Shown here: in pieces, positions 6,127 through 12,061 of the stretch
Layout of the letters: every line of letters begins with the position of its first letter
Numbering within the stretch: the stretch's first letter is position 1
Assembly (NCBI GenBank): GCA_959605945.1
Contig: CAUHGY010000055.1
Span: forward strand, 1-12,061
Length of the DNA stretch: 12,061 nucleotides
DNA from: an uncultured Clostridia bacterium
GTDB taxonomy: Bacteria > Bacillota > Clostridia > Christensenellales > Borkfalkiaceae
Direction of reading: 5' to 3'
Program-made: the position numbers and the translations under genes
Notes under the pieces: generated by a model
Seen by the model: only the letters and a program-made list of their open reading frames with translations
Database searches by the model: none
What the model was told of the DNA's origin: nothing

Positions 6127-8037
6127 CTATACGTCAAGGTCGGTGACGAGTCTGGCGTTCTGTTCTATGAATTCCCTGCGGAGTTCGGGATTATCGCCCA
6201 TGAGTTTGGTGAACGTCTCGTTGGCTTCGACGGCGTCCTCCATGGAAACTTTAAGCATGGTGCGCGTTTCCGGGTTCATAGTGGTTTCCCAAAGCTGTTC
6301 GGGGTCCATTTCGCCGAGACCTTTATATCGCTGTATATCGCATTTGCCGACTTCGGCGAGATAATCGGAAAGCTCTTTGTCGGAATAAAAATATCTGTCA
6401 ACCTTATTTTTCGACGCCTTGTAAAGCGGCGGCTGCGCTATATATACATGCCCTTTTTCTATCAGCGGACGCATAAACCTGAAAAAGAAAGTGAGTAGCA
6501 GAATTCTGATGTGGCTGCCGTCAACATCCGCATCGGTCATGCATATTATTCTGTCGTAACGCAATTTGCTTTCATCGAAATCGTCATGAATACCGCCGCC
6601 GAAAGCAGTTATCATGCTCTTTATCTCTTCGTTTTCGAGCACTCTGTTGAGCCTTGCCTTTTCGACGTTCAGAATTTTACCTCTCAGCGGAAGAATGGCC
6701 TGAAAACGCCTGTCTCTTCCCTGTTTTGCGCTGCCGCCTGCCGAATCGCCCTCGACAAGGAATATTTCGCAGAATGCGGGATTTTTATCCGAACAGTCGG
6801 CAAGTTTTCCAGGAAGAGTGGTGCTTTCGAGAGCTCCTTTCCTTCGGGTGCTCTCTCTCGCAAGGCGCGCGGCCTCCCTTGCCCGCTGCGCGGTGATGCA
6901 TTTCATCAGAACGTCTTTGGCTTTAGCGGGATTTTCTTCAAGATAAGCGCCGAAATATTCATTCATTGCCTTGCTCACATAATTGCGCATCTCGCTGTTG
7001 CCGAGTTTGGTTTTTGTCTGCCCCTCGAACTGGGGTTCGGTAAGTTTTACCGAAATAACCGCCACAAGCCCCTCACGCACGTCATCGGAAGAGACCTTTT
7101 CATCCCCCTTGAACACGTTCAGTTTTTTGCCTGCGTCATTGATAATGCGCGTCAGCGAAGTTTTAAAACCTTCGAGATGCGTTCCGCCTTCTTCGGTGTT
7201 GATATTGTTCGCAAAGGCATAGATAACTTCGTTGTAGGTGTCGGTATATTGCAGAGCCACTTCAATTTCGTTGTCGCCGAAAAACACATCGAAATACACG
7301 GGCTTGTCAAAAAGCGCGCCCTTGTTCCGGCTGAGATCCTCTACAAAATGCGCTATGCCGCCTTCATAGCAGAAATCGTCGTGCTGCTCTCTGCCTTCTC
7401 TCAGATCGATAAGTTTTATGGTCAGCCCCTTGTTGAGATAAGCCAGTTCGCGCAAACGGGTTTTAACGGTATCGTAATTGAAATCGACGGTTTCGAATAT
7501 CTCGTCGTCAGGCATAAAAGTGACCCAGGTTCCCGTAAAATCAGCTTCCCCCACAACTTTGAGAGGCGCCTGCGGTATGCCGCGGTTATAGGTCTGTTTA
7601 AACTTCTTTCCTTCCTGATATACTTCCACTTCCAGCCATTCGGAAAGCGCGTTGACGACCGAAAGCCCCACGCCGTGAAGACCGCCGGAAATTTTATATC
7701 CGCCGCCCCCGAACTTTCCGCCGGCATGCAGTTTGGTCAAAACAACTTCGACTGCGGAAATTTTTTCGGTGTGGTGAATCGCGGTGGGAATGCCTCTGCC
7801 GTTATCTTTCACCGTGCATGAGCCGTCGGCATTGAACTGGACGACAATGGTATCGCAAAAACCGCTCAGAGCTTCGTCGATAGAATTGTCGACTATTTCC
7901 TGAACAAGATGATGCAGCCCTCTCACATCTGTAGAACCGATGTACATTCCGGGTCTTTTTCTTACGGGATCAAGCCCTTCAAGGACCTGAATCTGCCCTT
8001 CGCCGTAATTTGCGTTAGCTCTGTTTTTTTCTTCCAT
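6127..8037 (-). CDS. gyrB: DNA gyrase subunit B
   Basis: GyrB is the ATPase partner of GyrA. The 636-residue protein has a GHKL ATPase domain: EIVDNSIDEA at 47-56 with catalytic Glu47 and Mg-binding Asn51, DNGRGIP at 78-84, and the GGLHGVGLSVVNALS lid at about 118-132. The TOPRIM domain has EGDSAGGSAKQGR (429-441) and the metal-binding DADVDGSH (502-509). The C-terminal GyrA-binding part has QRYKGLGEMDPEQLW. Length and motifs are those of the short gyrase B type of Gram-positive bacteria. It is first in the gyrB-gyrA operon, behind a near-consensus promoter. The ribosome site before the ATG is weak (GGGTG). No dnaA, dnaN or recF is next to it, unlike the replication-origin locus of many Bacillota. 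Confidence 0.97.
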   Translation of the reverse strand: MEEKNRANANYGEGQIQVLEGLDPVRKRPGMYIGSTDVRGLHHLVQEIVDNSIDEALSGFCDTIVVQFNADGSCTVKDNGRGIPTAIHHTEKISAVEVVLTKLHAGGKFGGGGYKISGGLHGVGLSVVNALSEWLEVEVYQEGKKFKQTYNRGIPQAPLKVVGEADFTGTWVTFMPDDEIFETVDFNYDTVKTRLRELAYLNKGLTIKLIDLREGREQHDDFCYEGGIAHFVEDLSRNKGALFDKPVYFDVFFGDNEIEVALQYTDTYNEVIYAFANNINTEEGGTHLEGFKTSLTRIINDAGKKLNVFKGDEKVSSDDVREGLVAVISVKLTEPQFEGQTKTKLGNSEMRNYVSKAMNEYFGAYLEENPAKAKDVLMKCITAQRAREAARLARESTRRKGALESTTLPGKLADCSDKNPAFCEIFLVEGDSAGGSAKQGRDRRFQAILPLRGKILNVEKARLNRVLENEEIKSMITAFGGGIHDDFDESKLRYDRIICMTDADVDGSHIRILLLTFFFRFMRPLIEKGHVYIAQPPLYKASKNKVDRYFYSDKELSDYLAEVGKCDIQRYKGLGEMDPEQLWETTMNPETRTMLKVSMEDAVEANETFTKLMGDNPELRREFIEQNARLVTDLDV

Positions 8038-8074
8038 TACACACCCGCGTTTTATAGATTTTTATATATGTTTC

Positions 8075-8103
8075 ATTATATCATAAACAGCATTTTTTTT
8101 CAA
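8075..8103 (-). promoter_or_regulatory. Promoter of the gyrBA operon
   Basis: On the minus strand TTGAAA (8103-8098), a 17-base spacer and TATAAT (8080-8075) match the sigma-A consensus well. The start of transcription would be near 8068, giving a leader of about 30 bases. A palindrome AACTAT/ATAGTT lies about 20 bases upstream of the -35 box, near 8123-8138, and could be a regulatory site; this is unproven. Confidence 0.85.
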
Positions 8104-8179
8104 GCAATATCTCTCGATTTTAGAACTATTTATATAGTTTTTAAGCCGATTTTGCACGGTTTTTCCCTTCTAAGGCTCC

Positions 8180-8209
8180 GTATAAAAAACGCTTTCGGCG
8201 CGCATACTG
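8180..8209 (+). promoter_or_regulatory. Possible sporulation-sigma promoter of the CXXC microprotein gene
   Basis: GTATA (8180-8184), an 18-base spacer and CATACTG (8203-8209) resemble the forespore sigma-G pattern (GHATR, 18 bases, CATWHTA) except for the last base. No good sigma-A site was seen. The predicted start would fall almost on the ribosome binding site, which weakens the case. Confidence 0.22.
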
Positions 8210-8226
8210 TTTCCGGGGGGAAAATT

Positions 8227-8376
8227 ATGAACGAATGTAAAAACTGCAGGGCAAAAATCGAAGACGGAAACGCTCTTTCATGCCCGAACTGCGGGGCTTC
8301 GATTTGTCCGGACTGCGCGGAACGGACAAAAAGAATATGCCCTTACTGTTATTCGAGCCTCGAATACATGGGCTGA
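8227..8376 (+). CDS. 49-residue protein with four CXXC pairs (zinc-ribbon-like)
   Basis: I do not recognise a named family. The 49-residue protein starts MNECKNC and has eight cysteines in four CXXC pairs at C4/C7, C19/C22, C27/C30 and C38/C41. That is enough to bind two zinc ions as small ribbon or knuckle folds. There is no membrane segment or signal peptide, so it is probably cytosolic. The ATG is preceded by GGGGGG and an A-rich spacer, and a good intrinsic terminator follows the stop. It is therefore a stand-alone transcription unit, the only plus-strand gene here, divergent from gyrB with about 190 bases between the two starts. The regular cysteine spacing and the terminator make it a real gene rather than a chance frame. 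Its role could be nucleic-acid or protein binding; this is open. Confidence 0.75.
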   Translation: MNECKNCRAKIEDGNALSCPNCGASICPDCAERTKRICPYCYSSLEYMG

Positions 8377-8394
8377 CGCCTGCAAAATTAATAA

Positions 8395-8427
8395 CCCCTT
8401 GGTTTTCTGACCAAGGGGTGCATTTTT
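8395..8427 (+). terminator. Terminator of the CXXC microprotein gene
   Basis: CCCCTTGGT (8395-8403) pairs perfectly with ACCAAGGGG (8410-8418) around a six-base loop. TGCA and five T residues follow. It lies 18 bases after the stop codon, in the correct orientation for this gene. Confidence 0.85.
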
Positions 8428-8572
8428 AATACCCGCGGAAAAATCCGCTTTATCATTTGGATTTGCCGAAAATCAGCTGATATTACAAAGAAAAGATCCC
8501 GATTTCAAATCGCCGCAAGCGTAATCGAACCGTAAACGTACGGTATAAATACTGAAGGCCGCATTAAAACAG

Positions 8573-9676
8573 TCACAGATCTTCTTTCATTTTTTCCGTA
8601 AGCTTTTTCTCATAGGCTCCGATACCCGCAATACGGCATCTGCCGGCTTCTTTCATTGCTTTTTCGTAAAACGCTTCCGCGCCTTCCTTTTCTTTAAGCA
8701 CATAAAGTCTGTACGCAAGTTTGGCGCGCACGTTTGCCGCCGTATTTACATTGTTCAGATACTTATCCAACTCATACATAAGCGTGTCTGCAGCGCTTTC
8801 GTCGTAATCGAACGTGCAGGCGTTATAAAGCGCGTCCGTCTTGACAACGGATCTTACGGCAGACGGCATGTAATCGGTAAGCGTCATAAGCCTGTCCGAC
8901 GTTTTTTTGGCATTCTCAAAATCGCCTTTATCGAGATAATAAGCGTACCTGGCATTAAGAAGCATAATAAAATTCAAATCGTCCTCGGGAAGCTGCGGAA
9001 GGTCGAAATAAAGGCTTTCGTCTATTTCGGAAGGCGTTTTTCCCTCAAAAAGGAGGGCGTGTATTTTCAGCAGACCGACCGTTACCGCGGAACTGTCGTC
9101 ATTTTTGTTAATGCCGCGCACAACAGCGCCGTCGTTTCTGACCCCTCCGTTCGACATGGGCAGCGCGCTGCCGAGAAAATAATAAGCCGAAACCGGCAGA
9201 AATACCGCCGTGATATAGAAAACAATATCCGGCAGAAACGACGTCATAAACATGGGAGCAATACTTATAACCGTCATTATAAGCGAAGCAATAATGCCGC
9301 CGCACGTGGTCTTTTTGAGCCTCTCGGCAAGATTTTCCGTCCCTTTCGGAACCATTTCGGTTGAACCTGCCTCTTCGCCTATCATAACGTAATCGGTGCG
9401 CAGCTTTTTTTTAGGCCTCGACCATCTGAAGAACCACACGGTAACGGAAATTATATAAAATGCGTTTTTCCTTGCGGCGATGACATGCCCCCATTCGTGC
9501 ACGAGCGCATTAAGAAATCCTGCAAGAACCGCCCCTATAAGATAAAACACTATGATGAGAATCATCCCGCGGGAATTGCCGTAAACGTTGCTGCTGATTA
9601 TCGCCACCAAAAGCACCAGTCCGATTGTGACTGCGAGCATTATTATGTTATTTAAGATATTCGTTTTCTTACTCAT
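8573..9676 (-). CDS. Membrane zinc metalloprotease, M50-like (HEWGH), with helical C-terminal region
   Basis: This 367-residue protein has hydrophobic segments at about 9-30 and 38-58, and two more at about 127-148 and 150-172. HEWGH at 60-64, just after the second segment, is an HExxH zinc site as in site-2-type (M50) intramembrane proteases. NGGVRNDG at 176-183 could give the third zinc ligand (Asp182), like the conserved Asp of M50 enzymes. Residues 195-367 are soluble, helix-rich and TPR-like. In M50 proteases such domains bind substrates or regulators. The start overlaps the end of the Ppx gene by eight bases (ATGAGTAA), so translation is coupled. It is the last gene of the yabP-yabQ-divIC-ppx unit. 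SpoIVFB, an M50 protease, acts in sporulation, but this protein is not obviously SpoIVFB. Substrate unknown. Confidence 0.75.
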   Translation of the reverse strand: MSKKTNILNNIIMLAVTIGLVLLVAIISSNVYGNSRGMILIIVFYLIGAVLAGFLNALVHEWGHVIAARKNAFYIISVTVWFFRWSRPKKKLRTDYVMIGEEAGSTEMVPKGTENLAERLKKTTCGGIIASLIMTVISIAPMFMTSFLPDIVFYITAVFLPVSAYYFLGSALPMSNGGVRNDGAVVRGINKNDDSSAVTVGLLKIHALLFEGKTPSEIDESLYFDLPQLPEDDLNFIMLLNARYAYYLDKGDFENAKKTSDRLMTLTDYMPSAVRSVVKTDALYNACTFDYDESAADTLMYELDKYLNNVNTAANVRAKLAYRLYVLKEKEGAEAFYEKAMKEAGRCRIAGIGAYEKKLTEKMKEDL

Positions 9677-10541
9677 TTTTCAATTTTTCCGTTAAATATC
9701 CTTCGAGATTATCATTTTCGCTGACGGTTACGCCGTCAAGACCCAGCCTGTCCGCAACGGTAAGCAAAACCGCCGTTCCGCAGGCAATCACGCCCGCTCT
9801 TTCCGGCTGAAGGCCCTTACACTTGGCGCGTTCTTCCACACTCATCGAAAAAAGCTTTTTGCACAGTTCTCTCAGCTCTTCAACACGGATTTTAAAACCG
9901 TGAACAGCATTCCTGTCATACTTATCAAGCCGTAAAAGCATAGCCGCCGCGCTTGTCGCAGTGCCGCCGACGGCGTAATAATCGGTTTTAACGGGCGGCG
10001 AACAATCGCTGAAAGTTTCTTTCGCGATGCGAAAAGCGGACGCGAACTTATCGCCGCTGCGCTCGGTAAGATTTACCGACCCTATATCGAAACTTCTGAG
10101 ATACCGCGGTTCTCCTTTGACGCATACTATCTCCGTGCTGGCTCCGCCGACGTCTATCACGCCGCCGTCGCCGCCCGACAGAGCGCCTATATACCCTATG
10201 CGCGCTTCCTGCTCGCCCGAAATTATATCGATATCGGCGCCGCAAAGCTTTTTGACGGCGCCGGTCAGTTCTTCGGCGTTATCGGCCCGTCTTGCGGCAG
10301 CTGTCGCAAAAACAAAAATATCTTCGGCCCCGAGCCGTTTTGCGTCGTTTACGAAAAACGCGACGGCGTCTGCCGTGCGGGCAATGGCGGCTTTATCAAG
10401 CATGCGCGTTGCTCCCATTCCCACGGCAAGACCGGTTATCCTTACAAATTTATCAGCCGTTTTTACCCCGTCGGAAAGCATCATTCTCACGGAATTCGAG
10501 CCGACGTCTATCACGGCGTAAAGTTTTTTTCGCATAATCAT
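9669..10541 (-). CDS. Ppx/GppA family phosphatase
   Basis: Members of this ASKHA-fold family remove phosphate from polyphosphate or convert pppGpp to ppGpp; sequence alone does not separate the two. The 290-residue protein has only the two N-terminal phosphatase domains and lacks the HD-like C-terminal domain of the long enzymes, as is common in Clostridia. Motifs are DVGSNSVRMML (12-22, phosphate loop), FATAAARRADN (78-88), SGEQEARIGY (108-117, with the likely catalytic Glu), IDVGGASTEI (129-138) and the late LQPERAGVIACG. The ATG at 10541 overlaps the divIC stop as ATGA; a second ATG two codons later is also possible. A ppx-like gene after divIC is, as I recall, a frequent order in clostridial genomes. 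It is cytosolic and probably tied to stringent-response or polyphosphate control. Confidence 0.88.
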   Translation of the reverse strand: MIMRKKLYAVIDVGSNSVRMMLSDGVKTADKFVRITGLAVGMGATRMLDKAAIARTADAVAFFVNDAKRLGAEDIFVFATAAARRADNAEELTGAVKKLCGADIDIISGEQEARIGYIGALSGGDGGVIDVGGASTEIVCVKGEPRYLRSFDIGSVNLTERSGDKFASAFRIAKETFSDCSPPVKTDYYAVGGTATSAAAMLLRLDKYDRNAVHGFKIRVEELRELCKKLFSMSVEERAKCKGLQPERAGVIACGTAVLLTVADRLGLDGVTVSENDNLEGYLTEKLKNE

Positions 10542-10813
10542 CCGATGACGTCGTTTTTAAAAACATAACCCAGTTCCCTGGCTCGCTGAACGATCCACCA
10601 GTATTGTTTACGAGTTTCGATGCTCTTTCTTTCCTCTTCGTTAAGAAGCATATATTTTTCTATCTCGGTTTCAAGCTCCGCAATCTGTTTTTTACGCACG
10701 CTTATCGCTATCAGCTGATAAAACATCACCGAAACGAGCACCACGACCAGCAGCACCGCGCCTACGGTTACGGCGATCACCGTTCTTTTGAACTTTTCTT
10801 CGGTCATTTTCAA
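10538..10813 (-). CDS. divIC: DivIC/FtsB-like septum formation protein
   Basis: DivIC is a small bitopic protein of the FtsL-DivIB-DivIC divisome complex and acts at the vegetative and sporulation septum. This 91-residue protein has a short cytosolic start, one membrane segment (about 11-35), a charged coiled coil (about 38-66), and an end, QRARELGYVFKNDVIG, that resembles the family's conserved A-R-E-LG(Y/M) tail. The start is TTG at 10811-10813 with AAGGG six bases upstream; an ATG two codons later (10807) is the alternative but is too far from that site. The first 122 bases lie inside the end of the yabQ frame. The stop overlaps the phosphatase start. The call rests on size, topology, tail and the yabP-yabQ context. 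Confidence 0.85.
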   Translation of the reverse strand: MKMTEEKFKRTVIAVTVGAVLLVVVLVSVMFYQLIAISVRKKQIAELETEIEKYMLLNEEERKSIETRKQYWWIVQRARELGYVFKNDVIG

Positions 10814-11153
10814 GGTTATCCCTTTTTATCTTTTCAGTTTTTGAGTTTATTTTATTATAAGCTATTTCTGTCAATTTTGCAAGTAATATATGAAAACTTT
10901 TCATATACGCCGCAATTCCCAGAAAAACTCCGGCAGGCATATAAAGCCTGACAGACGGAAAATGCAGAATATAAGAATAAACTATGTATCCCGCCGTACT
11001 GAGAATGCCGGCGGAAAGATCGGTAAAAATTTTTACCGTTCTGTTATGAGTCAGGCGGAAAAGCAGGTCGGACAGCGAAAAAAGCACGCCCAGGCATCCG
11101 CCCGCCGCAAAACACGCCGAAAATACGTAAAACTGATTCAGGGTTACGAACAT
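10692..11153 (-). CDS. yabQ: YabQ-like spore cortex membrane protein
   Basis: In Bacillus subtilis YabQ is needed for the spore cortex and sits in the outer forespore membrane. Here a 153-residue protein has three or four hydrophobic segments (about 8-33, 43-63 and 69-88), then a basic hydrophilic tail rich in Lys and Arg. Sequence similarity is modest; the call relies on the membrane pattern and the position between yabP and divIC, where yabQ is found in spore formers. The frame has no stop before divIC and runs about 122 bases into it. The last 40 or so residues (ENDRRKVQKN onward) are thus coded in a second frame of divIC, which is unusual. The start at 11151-11153 has only a weak GGTGAG-like site. 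B. subtilis YabQ is longer. Confidence 0.72.
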   Translation of the reverse strand: MFVTLNQFYVFSACFAAGGCLGVLFSLSDLLFRLTHNRTVKIFTDLSAGILSTAGYIVYSYILHFPSVRLYMPAGVFLGIAAYMKSFHILLAKLTEIAYNKINSKTEKIKRDNLENDRRKVQKNGDRRNRRRGAAGRGARFGDVLSADSDKRA

Positions 11154-11217
11154 CTCTTATTCTCTCACCGCAGCACGCGCACGTCAAACGCCGTCAAACG
11201 CGAAAAAGCCGAAGGCA

Positions 11218-11484
11218 TCACTTGAAAATCCTTTTTATAAGGGGTTTCTTTTTGTAATTATATTTAATCTCCGAAAAACTGCCGTCTGCGGAGAGATTTC
11301 CCGTAGCCTTATTGAAGGCGGTGATCTTGATATTTTCGCCGCTTACCAACACCTTGCTTCCGCCCACAGAAAGTTTAAGACTTTGTTCGGAAAAACCGTC
11401 TACGGCGTCTACACCGGTCATTTGCAGACGTTTTCTGCCGTCGAGAATCAATTTATCGAGCTCGTTTGATAATTGTTGCTGCAT
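11218..11484 (-). CDS. yabP: YabP, spore cortex protein (YabP/YqfC family)
   Basis: YabP is a small sporulation protein of the mother cell, needed for cortex formation in B. subtilis. This 88-residue copy has the family pattern: TGVDAVDGFSEQ (23-34), then strands ending in VLVSGENIKI, GNLSADGSFSEIKY, and a basic tail ending KRIFK. The start is at 11482-11484, with GGAG eight bases upstream; the frame is open further upstream but lacks a binding site and similarity there. It is the first gene of the yabP-yabQ-divIC-ppx-protease unit. Its presence is good evidence that the organism forms, or once formed, endospores. Confidence 0.88.
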   Translation of the reverse strand: MQQQLSNELDKLILDGRKRLQMTGVDAVDGFSEQSLKLSVGGSKVLVSGENIKITAFNKATGNLSADGSFSEIKYNYKKKPLIKRIFK

Positions 11485-11510
11485 AATTTTACTCCGTTGT
11501 TTTTTAATAA

Positions 11511-11539
11511 AGATTATGCCCTTGCGCCCGTAAATAAAA
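11511..11539 (-). promoter_or_regulatory. Possible sigma-E-type promoter before yabP
   Basis: On the minus strand CATAATCT (11518-11511) resembles the mother-cell sigma-E -10 box (CATACANT), with TTTTATTT (11539-11532) 13 bases upstream as a weak -35. Sigma-E control is known for yabP in Bacillus subtilis. The match is partial. Confidence 0.35.
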
Positions 11540-11652
11540 CCTTTTTGCGCTAAAAACAATAAATTTGCGCCGAAAAGGGCTTTTCTCGCGTCCGAGCACG
11601 CGACCGCTTACGTTAATCGGTACGTCAATTAAACGAACCGAACGCACGCTTT

Positions 11653-11699
11653 AAAAAAAAACACCCCGCCGCGGCTTGTGGTTCCCAAGCCGCGGCGGG
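11653..11699 (-). terminator. Terminator of the PfoR-like gene
   Basis: A perfect 14-base-pair G/C-rich stem (11665-11678 with 11686-11699) has a seven-base loop. On the minus strand it is followed by GTG and a run of eight T residues (11660-11653). It lies about 45 bases after the stop at 11747 and separates that gene from yabP. Six T residues also flank the other side, so it might work in both directions. Confidence 0.88.
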
Positions 11700-11746
11700 A
11701 CTGAATTTTTTGTAACCCAAAGTTTTCTATAAACCCGCTGCGCTTA

Positions 11747-12061
11747 TCAGTCGGGAAGTTTCATATCCCCGAATTTTATCCAGCCCTTCTTGCGCATGAA
11801 TTCACTGATCAGAAGATTGAGCGCGGCTGGTAAAATTATCATAAGCAGGAATATCCCCACGATGCCGAGCGCGCCCGCAGTATAGTTAAACAGGTCAAAA
11901 ACGCCCACAAGTCCGCTTGTGCCCATTCCGCCGCCCGAATAGCCGCACTTTAAGCCGAATACGCATGTGGAAAGCGGCCCTAAAATCGCGCTTGTGATTA
12001 TCATCGGCACCATAATGACGGGTTTTTTCATAATATTGGGTATCTGCAGCATGCTTGTGCC
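11747..12061 (-). CDS. PfoR/PTS-EIIC-like membrane protein (C-terminal part, runs off right edge)
   Basis: Only the last 104 residues are in the window; the frame is open to the edge and reads GTSMLQIPN before the first ATG shown, so the gene begins outside. It resembles the C-terminus of the membrane family called PfoR-like or PTS EIIC type 2 (PF13303, from memory). Shared features are a Pro-rich KKPVIMVPMIITSAILGP segment, the glycine-rich GGGMGTSGLVG loop, a final long hydrophobic segment, and the end RKKGWIKFGDMKL. Members are predicted polytopic inner-membrane proteins, and the founding one was reported as a regulator of perfringolysin O. The substrate is unknown. It ends in a strong terminator and is not part of the yabP unit. 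Confidence 0.7.
   Translation of the reverse strand, partial: GTSMLQIPNIMKKPVIMVPMIITSAILGPLSTCVFGLKCGYSGGGMGTSGLVGVFDLFNYTAGALGIVGIFLLMIILPAALNLLISEFMRKKGWIKFGDMKLPD

Noticed and set aside
4408..6498. A very long open frame on the plus strand opposite gyrA and the end of gyrB
   Set aside because: It is fully antisense to two strongly conserved genes, crosses the gyrA-gyrB junction, has no ribosome binding site, and its protein is rich in Phe, His, Tyr and Arg as expected for a mirror frame.
6511..7821. Long plus-strand open frame opposite gyrB
   Set aside because: It is antisense to conserved gyrB motifs and has no start signals; its composition is that of a shadow frame.
8428..8572. Terminator for the HEWGH protease gene
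   Set aside because: The hairpins here (CCGTA/TACGG, CGATTT/AAATCG, GCGGA/TCCGC) have short stems and no T-tract in the minus direction, so none could be called.
11485..11559. Longer yabP start adding 25 residues
   Set aside because: There is no ribosome site before it and no family similarity in the extension; the ATG at 11484 has GGAG at a good distance.

Overview
The window looks like chromosomal DNA from a spore-forming anaerobe of the Clostridia (Bacillota), probably a little-studied lineage. The evidence is strong AAGGAG-type ribosome binding sites, TTGACA/TATAAT-type promoters, a YabP-YabQ-DivIC sporulation and division cluster, a ZTP riboswitch before a purE-first purine operon, and a PfoR-like membrane protein. 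Every gene but one lies on the minus strand. I saw no mobile element, CRISPR array, tRNA or rRNA.

Purine block (1-3130, minus). A near-consensus promoter at 3056-3084 reads into a ZTP (pfl) riboswitch aptamer and an intrinsic terminator. The tightly packed genes purE, purC, purF and purM follow, with purM running off the left edge. Each gene has an AAGGAG site, and the purF and purM sites sit in the end of the gene before. ZTP/ZMP builds up when 10-formyl-tetrahydrofolate is short, and it should let transcription continue into these genes. PurF is the oddity: its glutaminase domain starts Met-Gly-Gly and has no N-terminal catalytic Cys, while its PRPP site and Fe-S cysteines are present.

Spacer (about 3085-3561). 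No gene is recognised. It holds many inverted repeats, the likely gyrA terminator, and a second good minus-strand hairpin plus T-tract that could end a small RNA.

Gyrase block (3562-8103, minus). gyrB and gyrA form a two-gene operon with a consensus-like promoter at 8075-8103. GyrA has Tyr at the quinolone-region position that is usually Asp or Glu. No dnaA, dnaN or recF is next to it. Divergent from gyrB is a 49-residue protein with four CXXC pairs, followed by its own terminator.

Sporulation/division block (8573-11540, minus). The order is yabP, yabQ, divIC, a Ppx/GppA phosphatase, then a membrane HEWGH metalloprotease with a helical C-terminal region. The last four genes overlap, and the yabQ frame runs about 120 bases into divIC. 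At the right edge is the C-terminus of a PfoR/PTS-EIIC-like membrane protein with a strong terminator.
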